64,000 nucleotides of DNA from Stomatobaculum sp. F0698. GTDB taxonomy: Bacteria > Bacillota > Clostridia > Lachnospirales > Lachnospiraceae. Within the stretch, counting starts at the first letter, position 1. Each line of letters opens with the position of its first letter. The stretch is taken from the NCBI RefSeq assembly GCF_030644385.1, contig NZ_CP130060.1, forward strand, positions 496,001 through 560,000, written 5' to 3'. Below are positions 40,082 to 49,300 of the stretch, one piece after another. Made by a program: the position numbers and the translations under genes. The notes below the pieces were generated by a model. It saw nothing but the letters and a program-made list of their open reading frames with translations, ran no database searches and was not told the origin of the DNA.

Positions 40082-42100
40082 ATGGCAAAAAACAAACGGA
40101 AAGTAAAGAAAACAAAGGTGCAGCTGTTTTTCGGCTGGCTGCGCGGCGGTGACTTTGAACCGGATGACGAGGACGAGGATTTGCCCGAGGGCGGAGGCTC
40201 CGGGGACGGCGGCGATAACCGGGGCAGAAAGGGCGGCGGAGGCGGAAGCTTCCTGATGCCCTTGTTGCTCCTTCTGTCTGTCGTCTTTTTGATCTTTAAC
40301 TTTATTCGCCCGCTCAGCGGGGGACAGGGCAGTGTGCAGAGCAAGGAGGTCAGTTACAGCGACTTTCTTCGCATGGTCGATGATAAAATCATTGTCAGCG
40401 CCAAAATCGGAAATTCGGTCATTCGCTTTGACGCAAAGCCGGAGGGGCAGAAGTACACGAGCCATTATGTGACAACGCGCATGGACAGCGACCGGGATCT
40501 CCCCGAGAAGCTCTACCGGGCAGGCGCGGTCGTGACGCGGGAGCGCTTTGATATCATGAGTGTGCTGCTCTCGGGTGCGGCGCTCTTTTTGCCTGTCATT
40601 ATGATTTTCGGTGCGATGAACTTCCTCATGCGGCGCATGGGCGTCGGCGGGGGCGGCGGCGGTTTCATGGGCGGTGTCGCGAAGAGCAATGCGAAGGTCT
40701 ATGTGCAGAAGGAGACCGGCGTGACCTTTGCCGATGTCGCAGGTGAGGACGAGGCGAAGGAGAGTCTGACCGAGATTGTCGACTTCCTGCATAACCCCGA
40801 GCGCTTCCGGGAAATCGGCGCAAAGCTGCCGAAGGGGGCTCTCTTGGTGGGACCGCCCGGAACCGGTAAGACCCTGCTTGCAAAGGCAGTCGCGGGTGAG
40901 GCCAATGTGCCCTTCTTCTCGCTCTCGGGTTCCGATTTCGTTGAAATGTACGTGGGTGTCGGTGCCTCCCGTGTTCGCGACCTCTTCCGCCAGGCGCAGG
41001 AGGCTGCGCCCTGCATCATCTTTATCGACGAGATCGATGCGATCGGAAAGAGCCGTGATTCGCGCTACGGCGGCGGCAACGACGAGCGGGAGCAGACTCT
41101 GAACCAGCTGCTCTCGGAGATGGATGGTTTTGATTCTTCCAAGGGTCTCCTGGTGCTCGGTGCAACCAACCGACCGGAGATTTTGGACCCCGCACTGCTG
41201 CGCCCGGGTCGCTTTGACCGCCGCGTCATTGTGGAGAGGCCGGACTTAAAAGGCAGAATCGAGATTCTCAAGGTGCACGCGAAGGATGTGCTTCTCGATG
41301 ACACGGTGGATTTCGATGCCATCGGTCTTGCGACCAGCGGCGCGGTGGGCTCCGAGCTCGCCAATATGGTGAACGAGGCGGCCATCCTTGCGGTCAAGAA
41401 CGGGCGCAAGGCAGTGAGCCAGAAGGATCTCTTTGAGTCGGTCGAGGTGGTGCTGGTCGGTAAGGAGAAGAAGGACCGCGTGATGAACCAGAAGGAGAGA
41501 CGCATTGTCTCCTATCACGAGGTGGGGCATGCGCTGATCTCCGCACTCCAGAAGAACACGGAGCCGGTGCAGAAGATTACGATTGTGCCGCGCACCATGG
41601 GCGCCCTCGGCTATGTCATGTACGTGCCCGAGGAGGAGACCTATCTCATGTCGAAGCGCGAGCTCGAGGAGAGACTGGTTTCGATGCTCGGCGGCAGAGC
41701 CGCGGAAGAGCTGGTCTTCGGTGATGTCACGACCGGCGCGCAGAACGACATTGAGCAGGCGACCAACATCGCAAAGTCGATGGTGACCCTCTACGGCATG
41801 AGCGAGAGCTTCGGCCTCATGGGACTCGCAAAGATTGAGAACCAGTACCTCTCCGGCCGCAGTGTGATGGATTGCTCCGATCAGACGGCGGCACAGGTGG
41901 ACAAGGAAGTGGAGCGCATTCTGAAGGCGGCGTATCAGACCGCCCTCGGCCTGCTCCGCGAGAACCGCATGGTGCTGGATCAGATTGCGGACTTCTTGAT
42001 TAACCGAGAGACCATCACCGGCAAGGAGTTCATGCAGATTTTGCGTAAGGTGAAGAACCTGCCGACCCCGCTCTCCGAGCAGGAGCCCATCCTGATCTGA
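40082..42100 (+). CDS. ftsH: ATP-dependent zinc metalloprotease FtsH
   Basis: Membrane-anchored AAA+ protease of 672 residues degrading membrane and regulatory proteins. Two membrane helices flank an extracytoplasmic domain. The N-terminus carries unusual acidic and Gly-rich stretches (residues 20-60) and a second Gly-rich run after the second helix. Walker A GPPGTGKT is at 257-264, Walker [10 protein letters not shown] follows, then the second region of homology [20 protein letters not shown]. The zinc site HEVGH is at 479-483. GGAAGG precedes ATG 40082 at about 11 nt. Confidence 0.95.
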   Translation: MAKNKRKVKKTKVQLFFGWLRGGDFEPDDEDEDLPEGGGSGDGGDNRGRKGGGGGSFLMPLLLLLSVVFLIFNFIRPLSGGQGSVQSKEVSYSDFLRMVDDKIIVSAKIGNSVIRFDAKPEGQKYTSHYVTTRMDSDRDLPEKLYRAGAVVTRERFDIMSVLLSGAALFLPVIMIFGAMNFLMRRMGVGGGGGGFMGGVAKSNAKVYVQKETGVTFADVAGEDEAKESLTEIVDFLHNPERFREIGAKLPKGALLVGPPGTGKTLLAKAVAGEANVPFFSLSGSDFVEMYVGVGASRVRDLFRQAQEAAPCIIFIDEIDAIGKSRDSRYGGGNDEREQTLNQLLSEMDGFDSSKGLLVLGATNRPEILDPALLRPGRFDRRVIVERPDLKGRIEILKVHAKDVLLDDTVDFDAIGLATSGAVGSELANMVNEAAILAVKNGRKAVSQKDLFESVEVVLVGKEKKDRVMNQKERRIVSYHEVGHALISALQKNTEPVQKITIVPRTMGALGYVMYVPEEETYLMSKRELEERLVSMLGGRAAEELVFGDVTTGAQNDIEQATNIAKSMVTLYGMSESFGLMGLAKIENQYLSGRSVMDCSDQTAAQVDKEVERILKAAYQTALGLLRENRMVLDQIADFLINRETITGKEFMQILRKVKNLPTPLSEQEPILI

Positions 42101-42114
42101 GGCGGATCGCAAAA

Positions 42115-42164
42115 TAAAAAGCCCGGAAACATTTGCGTGAGCGCGCGTGTTTCCGGGTTTTTTG
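42115..42164 (+). terminator. Terminator after ftsH
   Basis: CCCGGAAACA and TGTTTCCGGG pair with a 16-nt loop, followed by T7 and preceded by A-rich sequence. Confidence 0.9.
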
Positions 42165-42216
42165 TTCGTCCGGGGGATTGTCTTTCAAATAAAATGTTTG
42201 TTTGGAGGAAAATGTC

Positions 42217-42327
42217 ATGAAGCATGCCGGCTGTCCTTCTTGTGGGAGGGCCTTGTATGAAATTTTACAACGCGGCCTACATGCGGATAAAAGCAAGGGG
42301 ACACCCGACGGGTGTCCCCTTCTGTAG
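42217..42327 (+). CDS. Small CxxC protein, uncertain
   Basis: A 36-residue open frame with GGAGG 8-9 nt upstream of its ATG. It starts MKHAGCPSCGRALYEI, which looks like half of a zinc ribbon. No family is recognised. The last third reads through the hairpin that also terminates the convergent DUF1846 gene, which argues against a long-established gene. It may be a chance frame. Confidence 0.3.
   Translation: MKHAGCPSCGRALYEILQRGLHADKSKGTPDGCPLL
42295..42321 (-). terminator. Terminator of the DUF1846 gene
   Basis: Perfect 12-bp stem (AAGGGGACACCC and its complement) over GAC or GTC. On the minus strand a TTGCTTTTA tail follows. Confidence 0.8.
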
Positions 42328-42339
42328 GAGAAGAAGTTC

Positions 42340-43812
42340 TCAGTGATAGATTTTCTTGTTCTCGTAGCGCGGCTCGCTGGTCAGTTGGAGACCCAGTTTA
42401 TTCATGATGCGGATATCCACCTCGGAGAGCATGACGGAAGTGTGCACCTGGCAGCCGCGAAGTTTTTTCAGCTGCTCGAGGGCGTGCGCCGCATTCGGAT
42501 CGCTCGCCGCGTTCATGGAGAGCGCAATCAGAATCTCGTCGGTGTGAAGGCGCGGGTTCTTTGAGCCGAGATACTTGACCTTTAAGGTCTGCACCGGCTC
42601 AATGACGGTCGGAGAGATGAGCTTAATCTCATCCGGGATATCGCCGAGCGTTTTCACGGCATTTAAGAGCACGGCTGCACTCGCGCCGAGGAGCTCGGAG
42701 GTTTTGCCGGTCACAATGCGGCCGTCCGGCAGTTCCAGGGCAGCCGCCGGCGCGCCGGTGACTTCTGCCTTGAGGAGGGCCGCATGCACAACAGGACGAT
42801 TGCTTGCGGTGACACCGGCCTGCTTCATCAGGAACTCAATCTTGGTGACCTCGGACTTCTCGGCATCGCCCTCCACGAGGCGATTCATGCCGGTGTACCA
42901 GCGGCGAATGATTTCCTGGCGGCCCGCTTCGCGGCAGGCTTCATCGTCCACAATGCAATTGCCTGCCATGTTAACGCCCATATCGGTCGGAGACTTGTAG
43001 GGGCAGCTGCCGTAGATGCCCTCAAACATGGCCGAGAGCACGGGGAAAATCTCCACGTCACGGTTGTAGTTGACGGTCGTCACGCCGTAGGCTTCCAGAT
43101 GGAAGGGGTCTATCATGTTGACATCGTTTAAGTCTGCGGTCGCAGCCTCGTAGGCGAGATTTACCGGGTGATTCAGCGGGAGGTTCCAAACCGGGAAGGT
43201 CTCGAACTTTGCATAGCCCGCCTTGATGCCGCGGCGATTCTCGTGGTAGAGCTGGGAGAGACAGGTTGCCATCTTGCCGCTGCCCGGGCCGGGAGCGGTC
43301 ACAATGACCAGCGGTCTCGTGGTTTCGATGTACTCGTTTCTGCCGTAGCCGTTCTCACTTACAATGAAGGGAATGTCGGCCGGATAGCCGTCAATCGAGT
43401 AGTGGCGATACACCTTGACGCCCATGGACTGGAGCTTTGTCTTGAATTGATCCGCTGCGGGGGTATAGCGGGTGATGACAACGGAGCCGACGTAGAGACC
43501 GGAGTCCCGGAAGGCCTGAATGAGGCGGAGCACATCGACATCGTAGGTGATGCCGAGATCGCCGCGAATCTTATTTTTTTCAATATCCGCCGCGGAGATG
43601 GCGATTACGATTTCCGCCTGATCCGCGAGCTGCAGCAACATGCGAAGCTTGCTGTCCGGCTGAAAGCCCGGGAGAACGCGGGAAGCGTGGTAGTCGTCGA
43701 AGAGTTTGCCGCCGAATTCCAAATAGAGTTTGTCTCCGAACTTGGAAATGCGCTCGCGAATGTGCTCGGACTGCATCTTGAGGTATTTTTCGTTGTCAAA
43801 ACCGATTTTCAT
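42340..43812 (-). CDS. DUF1846 family protein
   Basis: A 490-residue protein of the DUF1846 family, conserved in Firmicutes but of unproven function; a solved member has a P-loop-like kinase fold, as I recall. Here GFDNEKYLKMQSEHI at the start, TAPGPGSGKMATCLSQLYHE (P-loop-like, near residue 185) and KFETFPVWNLPLNHPVN are typical. ATG 43812 is chosen for AAAGGAG 5 nt upstream; the GTG two codons before it would be too close. It is divergent from the uvrC cluster and has its own terminator. Confidence 0.88.
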   Translation of the reverse strand: MKIGFDNEKYLKMQSEHIRERISKFGDKLYLEFGGKLFDDYHASRVLPGFQPDSKLRMLLQLADQAEIVIAISAADIEKNKIRGDLGITYDVDVLRLIQAFRDSGLYVGSVVITRYTPAADQFKTKLQSMGVKVYRHYSIDGYPADIPFIVSENGYGRNEYIETTRPLVIVTAPGPGSGKMATCLSQLYHENRRGIKAGYAKFETFPVWNLPLNHPVNLAYEAATADLNDVNMIDPFHLEAYGVTTVNYNRDVEIFPVLSAMFEGIYGSCPYKSPTDMGVNMAGNCIVDDEACREAGRQEIIRRWYTGMNRLVEGDAEKSEVTKIEFLMKQAGVTASNRPVVHAALLKAEVTGAPAAALELPDGRIVTGKTSELLGASAAVLLNAVKTLGDIPDEIKLISPTVIEPVQTLKVKYLGSKNPRLHTDEILIALSMNAASDPNAAHALEQLKKLRGCQVHTSVMLSEVDIRIMNKLGLQLTSEPRYENKKIYH

Positions 43813-43900
43813 ATCCACTCCTTTGCGCGAGGCCGCCCGGCCCTGTGTCGGGTGACATCATACACGCACGAGATTGTATCATAGCTCCGAGAAAATGTGG

Positions 43901-43906
43901 TATACT
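43901..43906 (+). promoter_or_regulatory. -10 element of the DUF1653-uvrC cluster
   Basis: TATACT ends 7 nt before the ATG at 43914, so transcription should start at or next to the start codon. The -35 is poor (TTGTAT is 21 nt away). Confidence 0.5.
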
Positions 43907-43913
43907 TTTCGCT

Positions 43914-44495
43914 ATGAATACGCAAGCGTGCCCAATGCCGGGGGCCTTTTACCGGCAGAGCGAAAAGAAGCTGTATCAGGTTCGCTGCCTCGCAATCGAT
44001 GCGGAGAGCGGCGAGTCCCTTGTCATTTGTCAGGCCTTGTTCGGAGACTTTCGACTCGAGGCGTATCGGGAATCGCGTTTTGCCGAGCTCTTTCAGCCGA
44101 CGGAAGTGCCGTGCGCGGAGACCTCTGCGTGCACTTGCGACACACCGGGATCCGTTGCCGAGACCGAGGCCTCCGCAGGAGAGCAGGGCGAGGTCGAGGC
44201 AGCAGCGGAAGAACCGTGCGAAGCCAAGGCGGAAAAACGTCAGCCCATTCCGGAGCCCGCGCCGGAAGAGCGGGATCGACTGTTCCTGCATTTCCTGGAA
44301 CTGCAGAGTCCGCACGAGCGCCGCATTTTCCTCGAAGAAGAGAGAGACAATCTGAGCGTGCGTGACATTGCGCGGATTGCGACCTCGCTGGAGCTTGAGG
44401 ACAGCGGGGAGCCGGAGGATCAGCTTCGGAACGCCTTTGCGGCACTGCGCCTGCAGGAGCGCTACGAAAAAGAGCGCGGCCATCGCCATGTTTGA
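43914..44495 (+). CDS. DUF1653-like protein with acidic linker
   Basis: A 193-residue protein. The first 50 residues (PGAFYRQSEKKLYQVRCLAI, then VICQALFGDF) match the DUF1653 pattern of a small beta domain. An acidic Glu/Ala-rich linker (about 70-125) and a helical C-terminal domain (LFLHFLELQSPHERRIFLEE, then SVRDIARIATSLELE) follow. No ribosome site precedes the ATG, which lies at the predicted transcript start. Its stop overlaps the uvrC start (ATGTTTGA), so it heads the operon. Function unknown. Confidence 0.7.
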   Translation: MNTQACPMPGAFYRQSEKKLYQVRCLAIDAESGESLVICQALFGDFRLEAYRESRFAELFQPTEVPCAETSACTCDTPGSVAETEASAGEQGEVEAAAEEPCEAKAEKRQPIPEPAPEERDRLFLHFLELQSPHERRIFLEEERDNLSVRDIARIATSLELEDSGEPEDQLRNAFAALRLQERYEKERGHRHV

Positions 44496-46374
44496 CATCG
44501 CCGAGGAGCTGAAGAAGCTCCCGCCGAGCCCGGGTGTATACATCATGCACGACAAGCGGGATGAAATCATCTATGTCGGCAAGGCAATCTCGCTTCGGAA
44601 CCGCGTGCGGCAGTACTTCCAGTCTTCGCGGGGCAAGAGCCCGAAAATCATGCAGATGGTGAGCCGCATTGCCCGCTTCGAGTACATCGTGACGGACTCG
44701 GAGCTCGAGGCCCTGGTGCTTGAAAATAACCTCATTAAGGAAAACCGCCCGCGCTACAACACCATGCTGCGGGACGATAAAACCTATCCCTATATCAAGG
44801 TGACGGTGCGGGAGGCCTTCCCGCGCATTTTCATGACGCGGCAGATGAAGAAGGACAAGGCAAAGTACTTCGGTCCCTTCAGCTCCGCGCAGTCGGTGCG
44901 AAAAACCCTGGACTTCATGTATCGGGCGTTTCAGCTCCGGGACTGTAAACGGGTGCTGCCGCGGGACATCGGCAAGGAGAGACCCTGTCTCAACTACCAC
45001 ATTCACCAGTGCGGTGCGCCCTGTGCGGGCTATATGGGCGAGGCAGCCTACCGCGAAAATGTGGACGCCGCACTCGACTTTTTAAACGGTCGCTTTGCGC
45101 CTGTTGTGAAGAAGTTACAGGCGGAGATGGAGGCGGCGGCGGAGCAGATGGAGTTTGAGCGCGCCGCGGAAGTCAGGGATCTTCTCCGCAGCATAGAGCA
45201 CATCGAACAGAGACAAAAGATTACCTCCGACGGCATGGAGGACAGGGACATCATTGCGCTGGGACGCGATGAGAGAGAGGCGGTTGTCCAGATTTTCTTT
45301 GTCCGCGAGGGCAGAATTGTGGGAAGAGAGCACCACTACCTCCACATTGCGATGGAGGACGAGAGCCGGGAATTACTTGAGAGTTTTGTGAAGCAGTTCT
45401 ATGCGGGGACACCCTTTATCCCGCAGGAAATCTGGCTGCAGGAGGAGCTCTCGGATACGGCGCTCCTCACGGACTGGCTCTCCGCGAAGCGCGGTGCGCG
45501 CGTAAAGCTTGTGGTTCCGAAGAAGGGACAGAAGGAAAAGCTCATGGAGCTCGCGGCGCGGAACGCGGATATGATACTGGAAAAGGACAGACAGCGGCTC
45601 CAAATGGACGAGATTCGGAGCAAGGGCGCTGTCCGGGAAATCGAAGCGCTGATCGGCTTGCGGGACGTACACCGCATGGAAGCCTACGATATTTCGAACA
45701 TCAGCGGTACGCTCTCGGTCGGCTCCATGGTTGTCTTCGAGGACGGCAAGCCGAAGAAGAGTGATTACCGCAAATTCCGCATTCAGACCGTTGTCGGGCC
45801 GAACGACTATGCTTCGCTCCGCGAGGTCCTGACGCGCCGTTTGCAGCGCAGTGTCGCGGCGGAGGACGGCAATTTCGTGAAGCTCCCGGACCTTATTTTG
45901 ATGGACGGCGGCAGAGGGCAGGTCAACATTGCCCTCGAAGTAATCGAGCGTTTCAACCTACAAATCCCGGTCTGCGGCATGGTCAAGGACGACAGGCACA
46001 GGACGCGGGGCGTCTGGTTCGAGGGAAGGGAACTTCCGATTTCGGAGCGGAGCGAGGGCTTTAAGCTCATCACCCGCATTCAGGACGAGGCGCACCGCTT
46101 TGCCATTGAGTACCACCGCAGTCTCCGCTCCAAGGCGGAGGTGCACTCGGTGCTCGATGATATTCCGGGTGTCGGTGCCGTGCGGCGAAAGACGCTGCTC
46201 AGGCAGTACGGCGGCGTGGAGGGCATACGGGCGGCCTCGGTCGAGGAACTCAGCACACTTCCGAATTTCAACGCGCGGGTCGCGGAGGAAGTCTATCGAT
46301 ATTTTCATCGGGAAAGGAGTCAAGAAGATGCACGGCGTGACAGTGACGGAACTGATTCAGAGAAACCACTTTAA
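44488..46374 (+). CDS. uvrC: Excinuclease ABC subunit C
   Basis: Dual-incision nuclease of nucleotide excision repair, 628 residues. N-terminal GIY-YIG nuclease (PPSPGVYIMHDKRDEIIYVGKA), a UVR motif region (MEFERAAEVRDLLRSI), the RNase H-like C-terminal nuclease (AYDISNISGT, DLILMDGGRGQ) and a helix-hairpin-helix tail (LDDIPGVGAVRRKTLLRQYG) are in order. Its last 47 nt overlap hprK, so the C-terminus extends past the hprK ribosome site. Confidence 0.96.
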   Translation: MFDIAEELKKLPPSPGVYIMHDKRDEIIYVGKAISLRNRVRQYFQSSRGKSPKIMQMVSRIARFEYIVTDSELEALVLENNLIKENRPRYNTMLRDDKTYPYIKVTVREAFPRIFMTRQMKKDKAKYFGPFSSAQSVRKTLDFMYRAFQLRDCKRVLPRDIGKERPCLNYHIHQCGAPCAGYMGEAAYRENVDAALDFLNGRFAPVVKKLQAEMEAAAEQMEFERAAEVRDLLRSIEHIEQRQKITSDGMEDRDIIALGRDEREAVVQIFFVREGRIVGREHHYLHIAMEDESRELLESFVKQFYAGTPFIPQEIWLQEELSDTALLTDWLSAKRGARVKLVVPKKGQKEKLMELAARNADMILEKDRQRLQMDEIRSKGAVREIEALIGLRDVHRMEAYDISNISGTLSVGSMVVFEDGKPKKSDYRKFRIQTVVGPNDYASLREVLTRRLQRSVAAEDGNFVKLPDLILMDGGRGQVNIALEVIERFNLQIPVCGMVKDDRHRTRGVWFEGRELPISERSEGFKLITRIQDEAHRFAIEYHRSLRSKAEVHSVLDDIPGVGAVRRKTLLRQYGGVEGIRAASVEELSTLPNFNARVAEEVYRYFHRERSQEDARRDSDGTDSEKPL

Positions 46375-47458
46375 AAATCTGACCCCGGAGATCAACACGG
46401 ACGAAATAATCATCTCCGCGCCGGATATCAACCGCCCGGCGCTCCCGCTGACCGGCTTTTTCGCGCACTTTGACAACGCGAGACTGCAGGTCATCGGCAA
46501 TGCCGAGACCGAGTACATAGGCCTTATGGACGATGCGCGGCGGGAGCAGATTTTTGACTACATGTGCCGCTTCCGGGTGCCGGGTTTCATCTTCTCGCGG
46601 AATTTACAGCCGCATGAGACCGTCTTAAAGAAGTGCCACGAGTACGGCGTCCCCTGCATGGTGACCTCGCAGACCACGGCGGATTTGACCTCGGAGTTAA
46701 TCCGCTGGTTAAAGACCAAACTCGCGCCCCAGCTTTCGATTCACGGCGTTTTGGTCGATGTCTACGGCGAGGGTGTTCTCATTATGGGAGATTCCGGTGT
46801 CGGAAAGAGTGAGGCTGCGCTTGAGCTCATTCGCCGCGGTCACCGTCTGGTCGCGGACGATGTCGTGGAGCTTCGCAAGGTCTCGGAAGTTGCGTTGGTG
46901 GGACGTGCGCCCGCGATTACCAAGCACTTCATTGAGCTCCGCGGCATCGGCATCATCGACGTGCGCGCGCTGTTCGGCGCAGAGTGCGTGAAGGATGTGC
47001 AGACCGTGGACCTGGTCATCAAGCTCGAGGACTGGGACCGCAGCAAGGACTACGACAGACTCGGCATGGAGGATCAGTACACGGAGATACTCGGCGTGCG
47101 CGTGGTCTGCAATACGCTGCCGATACGTCCGGGCCGAAACTTAGCGATTATCTGTGAGACCGCGGCCGTAAACCGCCGCCAGAAGAAGATGGGCTATAAC
47201 GCTGCGAAGGAGCTCTACCGCCGTGTCAGCGAAAACATGGCAAAGAGCGCCGAAGAACATGAGAGAGAACGGCGCGAAGAGGAGCTGATTGCCGAGCGGA
47301 AGCGCATCGGCGAGGCGCTGAACCTGGAGGTCAAAGACAAGATTCTGGGACACCTCGATACGATAGACCAGAGCGATCTCCCGCCGCACTACGGGGAGTT
47401 TGAGCGCAGCGGCTACCGGATCGAGTCCGACAGCGCGGATGTCGGGGAGTTGAATTAA
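46328..47458 (+). CDS. hprK: HPr kinase/phosphorylase
   Basis: Phosphorylates HPr on Ser46 and removes the phosphate; master sensor of carbon catabolite repression. Walker A GDSGVGKSE is at 154-162 and the HprK signature region GMEDQYTEILGVRV with later RPGRNLAIICETAA is intact. At 376 residues it is about 60 longer than usual: after NAAKELYRRVSENM there is a charged, probably coiled helix and an acidic tail. AAAGGAG precedes the ATG inside uvrC. Its HPr-like substrate is encoded three genes downstream. Confidence 0.95.
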   Translation: MHGVTVTELIQRNHFKNLTPEINTDEIIISAPDINRPALPLTGFFAHFDNARLQVIGNAETEYIGLMDDARREQIFDYMCRFRVPGFIFSRNLQPHETVLKKCHEYGVPCMVTSQTTADLTSELIRWLKTKLAPQLSIHGVLVDVYGEGVLIMGDSGVGKSEAALELIRRGHRLVADDVVELRKVSEVALVGRAPAITKHFIELRGIGIIDVRALFGAECVKDVQTVDLVIKLEDWDRSKDYDRLGMEDQYTEILGVRVVCNTLPIRPGRNLAIICETAAVNRRQKKMGYNAAKELYRRVSENMAKSAEEHERERREEELIAERKRIGEALNLEVKDKILGHLDTIDQSDLPPHYGEFERSGYRIESDSADVGELN

Positions 47459-47478
47459 AAAGAAAGCGAGGGCTTAGC

Positions 47479-48348
47479 TTGCGAAGACAGTCGGAACAAG
47501 AGCCGCTATCCCGCCACACGAGTTTTCGAATCGGCGGCGCGGCGGATTATTACTATGAGCCGGAAACGGCCGAAGAGCTCAAGTCCCTGCTTGCGCATTG
47601 CACGGCAGAGGGCATTCCGAGCGCGGTCATCGGTAACGGTTCGAACCTCCTGGTCGGCGACAAGGGCTTTCGCGGCGCTGTCATACGCCTCGGCGAGGGC
47701 TTCGGTGCCATCGAAGTGAACGGAAATTGCTTGAAAGCCGAAGCGGGGGCGCTGCTTGCGAAACTGGCGCGAACGGCCGCGGATGCGGGGCTTAGCGGCC
47801 TCGCCTTTGCCGCGGGCATTCCGGGCACGGTCGGCGGCGCGCTGGTCATGAATGCCGGAGCTTACGGCGGCGAGATGAAGGATGTTTTAGAGAGCGCAGA
47901 GCTTCTCATGCCGGACGGCAGCGTGCGGTGTTTTACCGGGGAAGAGCTGGAACTCAGCTACCGGCACAGTAAGATTCCGGAACTGGGGGCCATTGTGCTC
48001 TCCGCGACCTTTGTTTTAACGCCGGGTGAGAAAGAGGAGATACTTGCGGAGATGAAGCGCTACGCGGAGTCCCGCCGCGAAAAGCAGCCCCTCAATTACC
48101 CGAGCGCGGGCTCTGCCTTTAAGCGCCCGCCGGGCGACACGGCGGCGCGGCTTCTCGACGAGGCGGGCTGCAAGGGGCTTCGCATCGGCGGTGCGGCCAT
48201 CTCGGAAAAGCACGCCGGCTTCCTTGTCAATCTGGAGCATGCGAGCGCTAAGGATGTGCGCGCGGTTCTCACGGCGGCGGCCGAACGGGTCGAAGCGCGC
48301 TTCGGCGTGCGACTCGAGCCCGAAATCCGCTTCCTCGGGGAGTTCTGA
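47479..48348 (+). CDS. murB: UDP-N-acetylmuramate dehydrogenase
   Basis: FAD enzyme reducing UDP-GlcNAc-enolpyruvate to UDP-MurNAc; 289 residues. FAD-binding IGNGSNLLVGDKGFRG, GIPGTVGGALVMNAGAYGGE, the YRHSK motif, GSAFKRP and a C-terminal EPEIRFLG are present, the last holding the catalytic Glu. The TTG start has GAGGG 8 nt upstream; no earlier start codon exists in this frame after the previous stop, and the N-terminus is about 15-20 residues shorter than in Bacillus. It is followed after 2 nt by whiA. Confidence 0.93.
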   Translation: MRRQSEQEPLSRHTSFRIGGAADYYYEPETAEELKSLLAHCTAEGIPSAVIGNGSNLLVGDKGFRGAVIRLGEGFGAIEVNGNCLKAEAGALLAKLARTAADAGLSGLAFAAGIPGTVGGALVMNAGAYGGEMKDVLESAELLMPDGSVRCFTGEELELSYRHSKIPELGAIVLSATFVLTPGEKEEILAEMKRYAESRREKQPLNYPSAGSAFKRPPGDTAARLLDEAGCKGLRIGGAAISEKHAGFLVNLEHASAKDVRAVLTAAAERVEARFGVRLEPEIRFLGEF

Positions 48349-48350
48349 GC

Positions 48351-49298
48351 ATGTCGTTTTCAGCGGAAATTAAGGAAGAGCTCGCCGAGCTGATTCCGTC
48401 GGAGTTCTCGCTTTTTACGGCGGAGTTGCAGGGATTGTTGCTCTACGGCGCGAAATTGACGGAAAAAGAGGGCGGGACAGAACTGCGCTTCCTCAGCGAA
48501 CACGAGGAAAGTGCGAAGAAATACTTTACATTCATAAGAAAAACGGATAGAATCAAAACAGATTTTGCCATCACAACGCATCATACGAACGGAAAAAACA
48601 AGACTTGCACTGCCTTTCTCTCCCCGGAGGACACCGCCGTGCTCCTAGAGAGCGCCGCGCTCGGCTATGAAAACGGGGAGTTTCAAATCGGCAGAAAGGC
48701 GGAACAGAAGCTCTCCGGTGAGGAGGAGCGGCGCGCATTTTTGCGGGGGGCCTTTCTCGCTGCGGGGTCTGTTTCCGATCCCGAGCGTTTTTATCACCTG
48801 GAGTTTGTATGTTCGGATGAGAACAAGGCTTGGTATCTGAAATTGCTCCTCTCCGCCCTCGGTGAGACGGCGGGGGTTGTGCAGCGAAAGGGACACTACG
48901 TCGTATACCTCAAGGACAGCGACGGCATTGTGGCTCTGCTCGGCATGATGGGAGCTTCCCGCGCATTGCTTGCCTTGGAAGAAATTCGCGTGGTGAAGGA
49001 CATGCGCAACCGTGTGAACCGCACGGTCAATTGTGAGACGGCAAATTTACAGAAGACGGTGGCGGCAGCTTTAAAACAGCGGAAGGACATCGAATACATC
49101 CGCGATGCGGAGGGATTCGAGAATCTGCCGTCGACACTTGCAGAGATGGCGGAAATCCGTTTGGAGTATCCGGATGTGTCCCTCAAAGAACTGGGGACGT
49201 ATCTGAATCCGCCGGTCGGCAAGAGCGGTGTAAACCACAGATTGCGGAAACTCTCGGAGTATGCGGATGAGTTGCGCGGACACGAGAAAAGAGGGTAA
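48351..49298 (+). CDS. whiA: Cell division/sporulation-type regulator WhiA
   Basis: DNA-binding protein of 315 residues with a LAGLIDADG-like N-terminal domain (FSAEIKEELAEL; RRAFLRGAFLAAGSVSDPE) and a C-terminal helix-turn-helix (SLKELGTYLNPPVGKSGVNHRLRKL). It sits 2 nt after murB and 2 nt before the HPr-like gene. In many clostridia rapZ and sometimes yvcK lie between murB and whiA; neither is here. Confidence 0.94.
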   Translation: MSFSAEIKEELAELIPSEFSLFTAELQGLLLYGAKLTEKEGGTELRFLSEHEESAKKYFTFIRKTDRIKTDFAITTHHTNGKNKTCTAFLSPEDTAVLLESAALGYENGEFQIGRKAEQKLSGEEERRAFLRGAFLAAGSVSDPERFYHLEFVCSDENKAWYLKLLLSALGETAGVVQRKGHYVVYLKDSDGIVALLGMMGASRALLALEEIRVVKDMRNRVNRTVNCETANLQKTVAAALKQRKDIEYIRDAEGFENLPSTLAEMAEIRLEYPDVSLKELGTYLNPPVGKSGVNHRLRKLSEYADELRGHEKRG

Positions 49299-49300
49299 AG

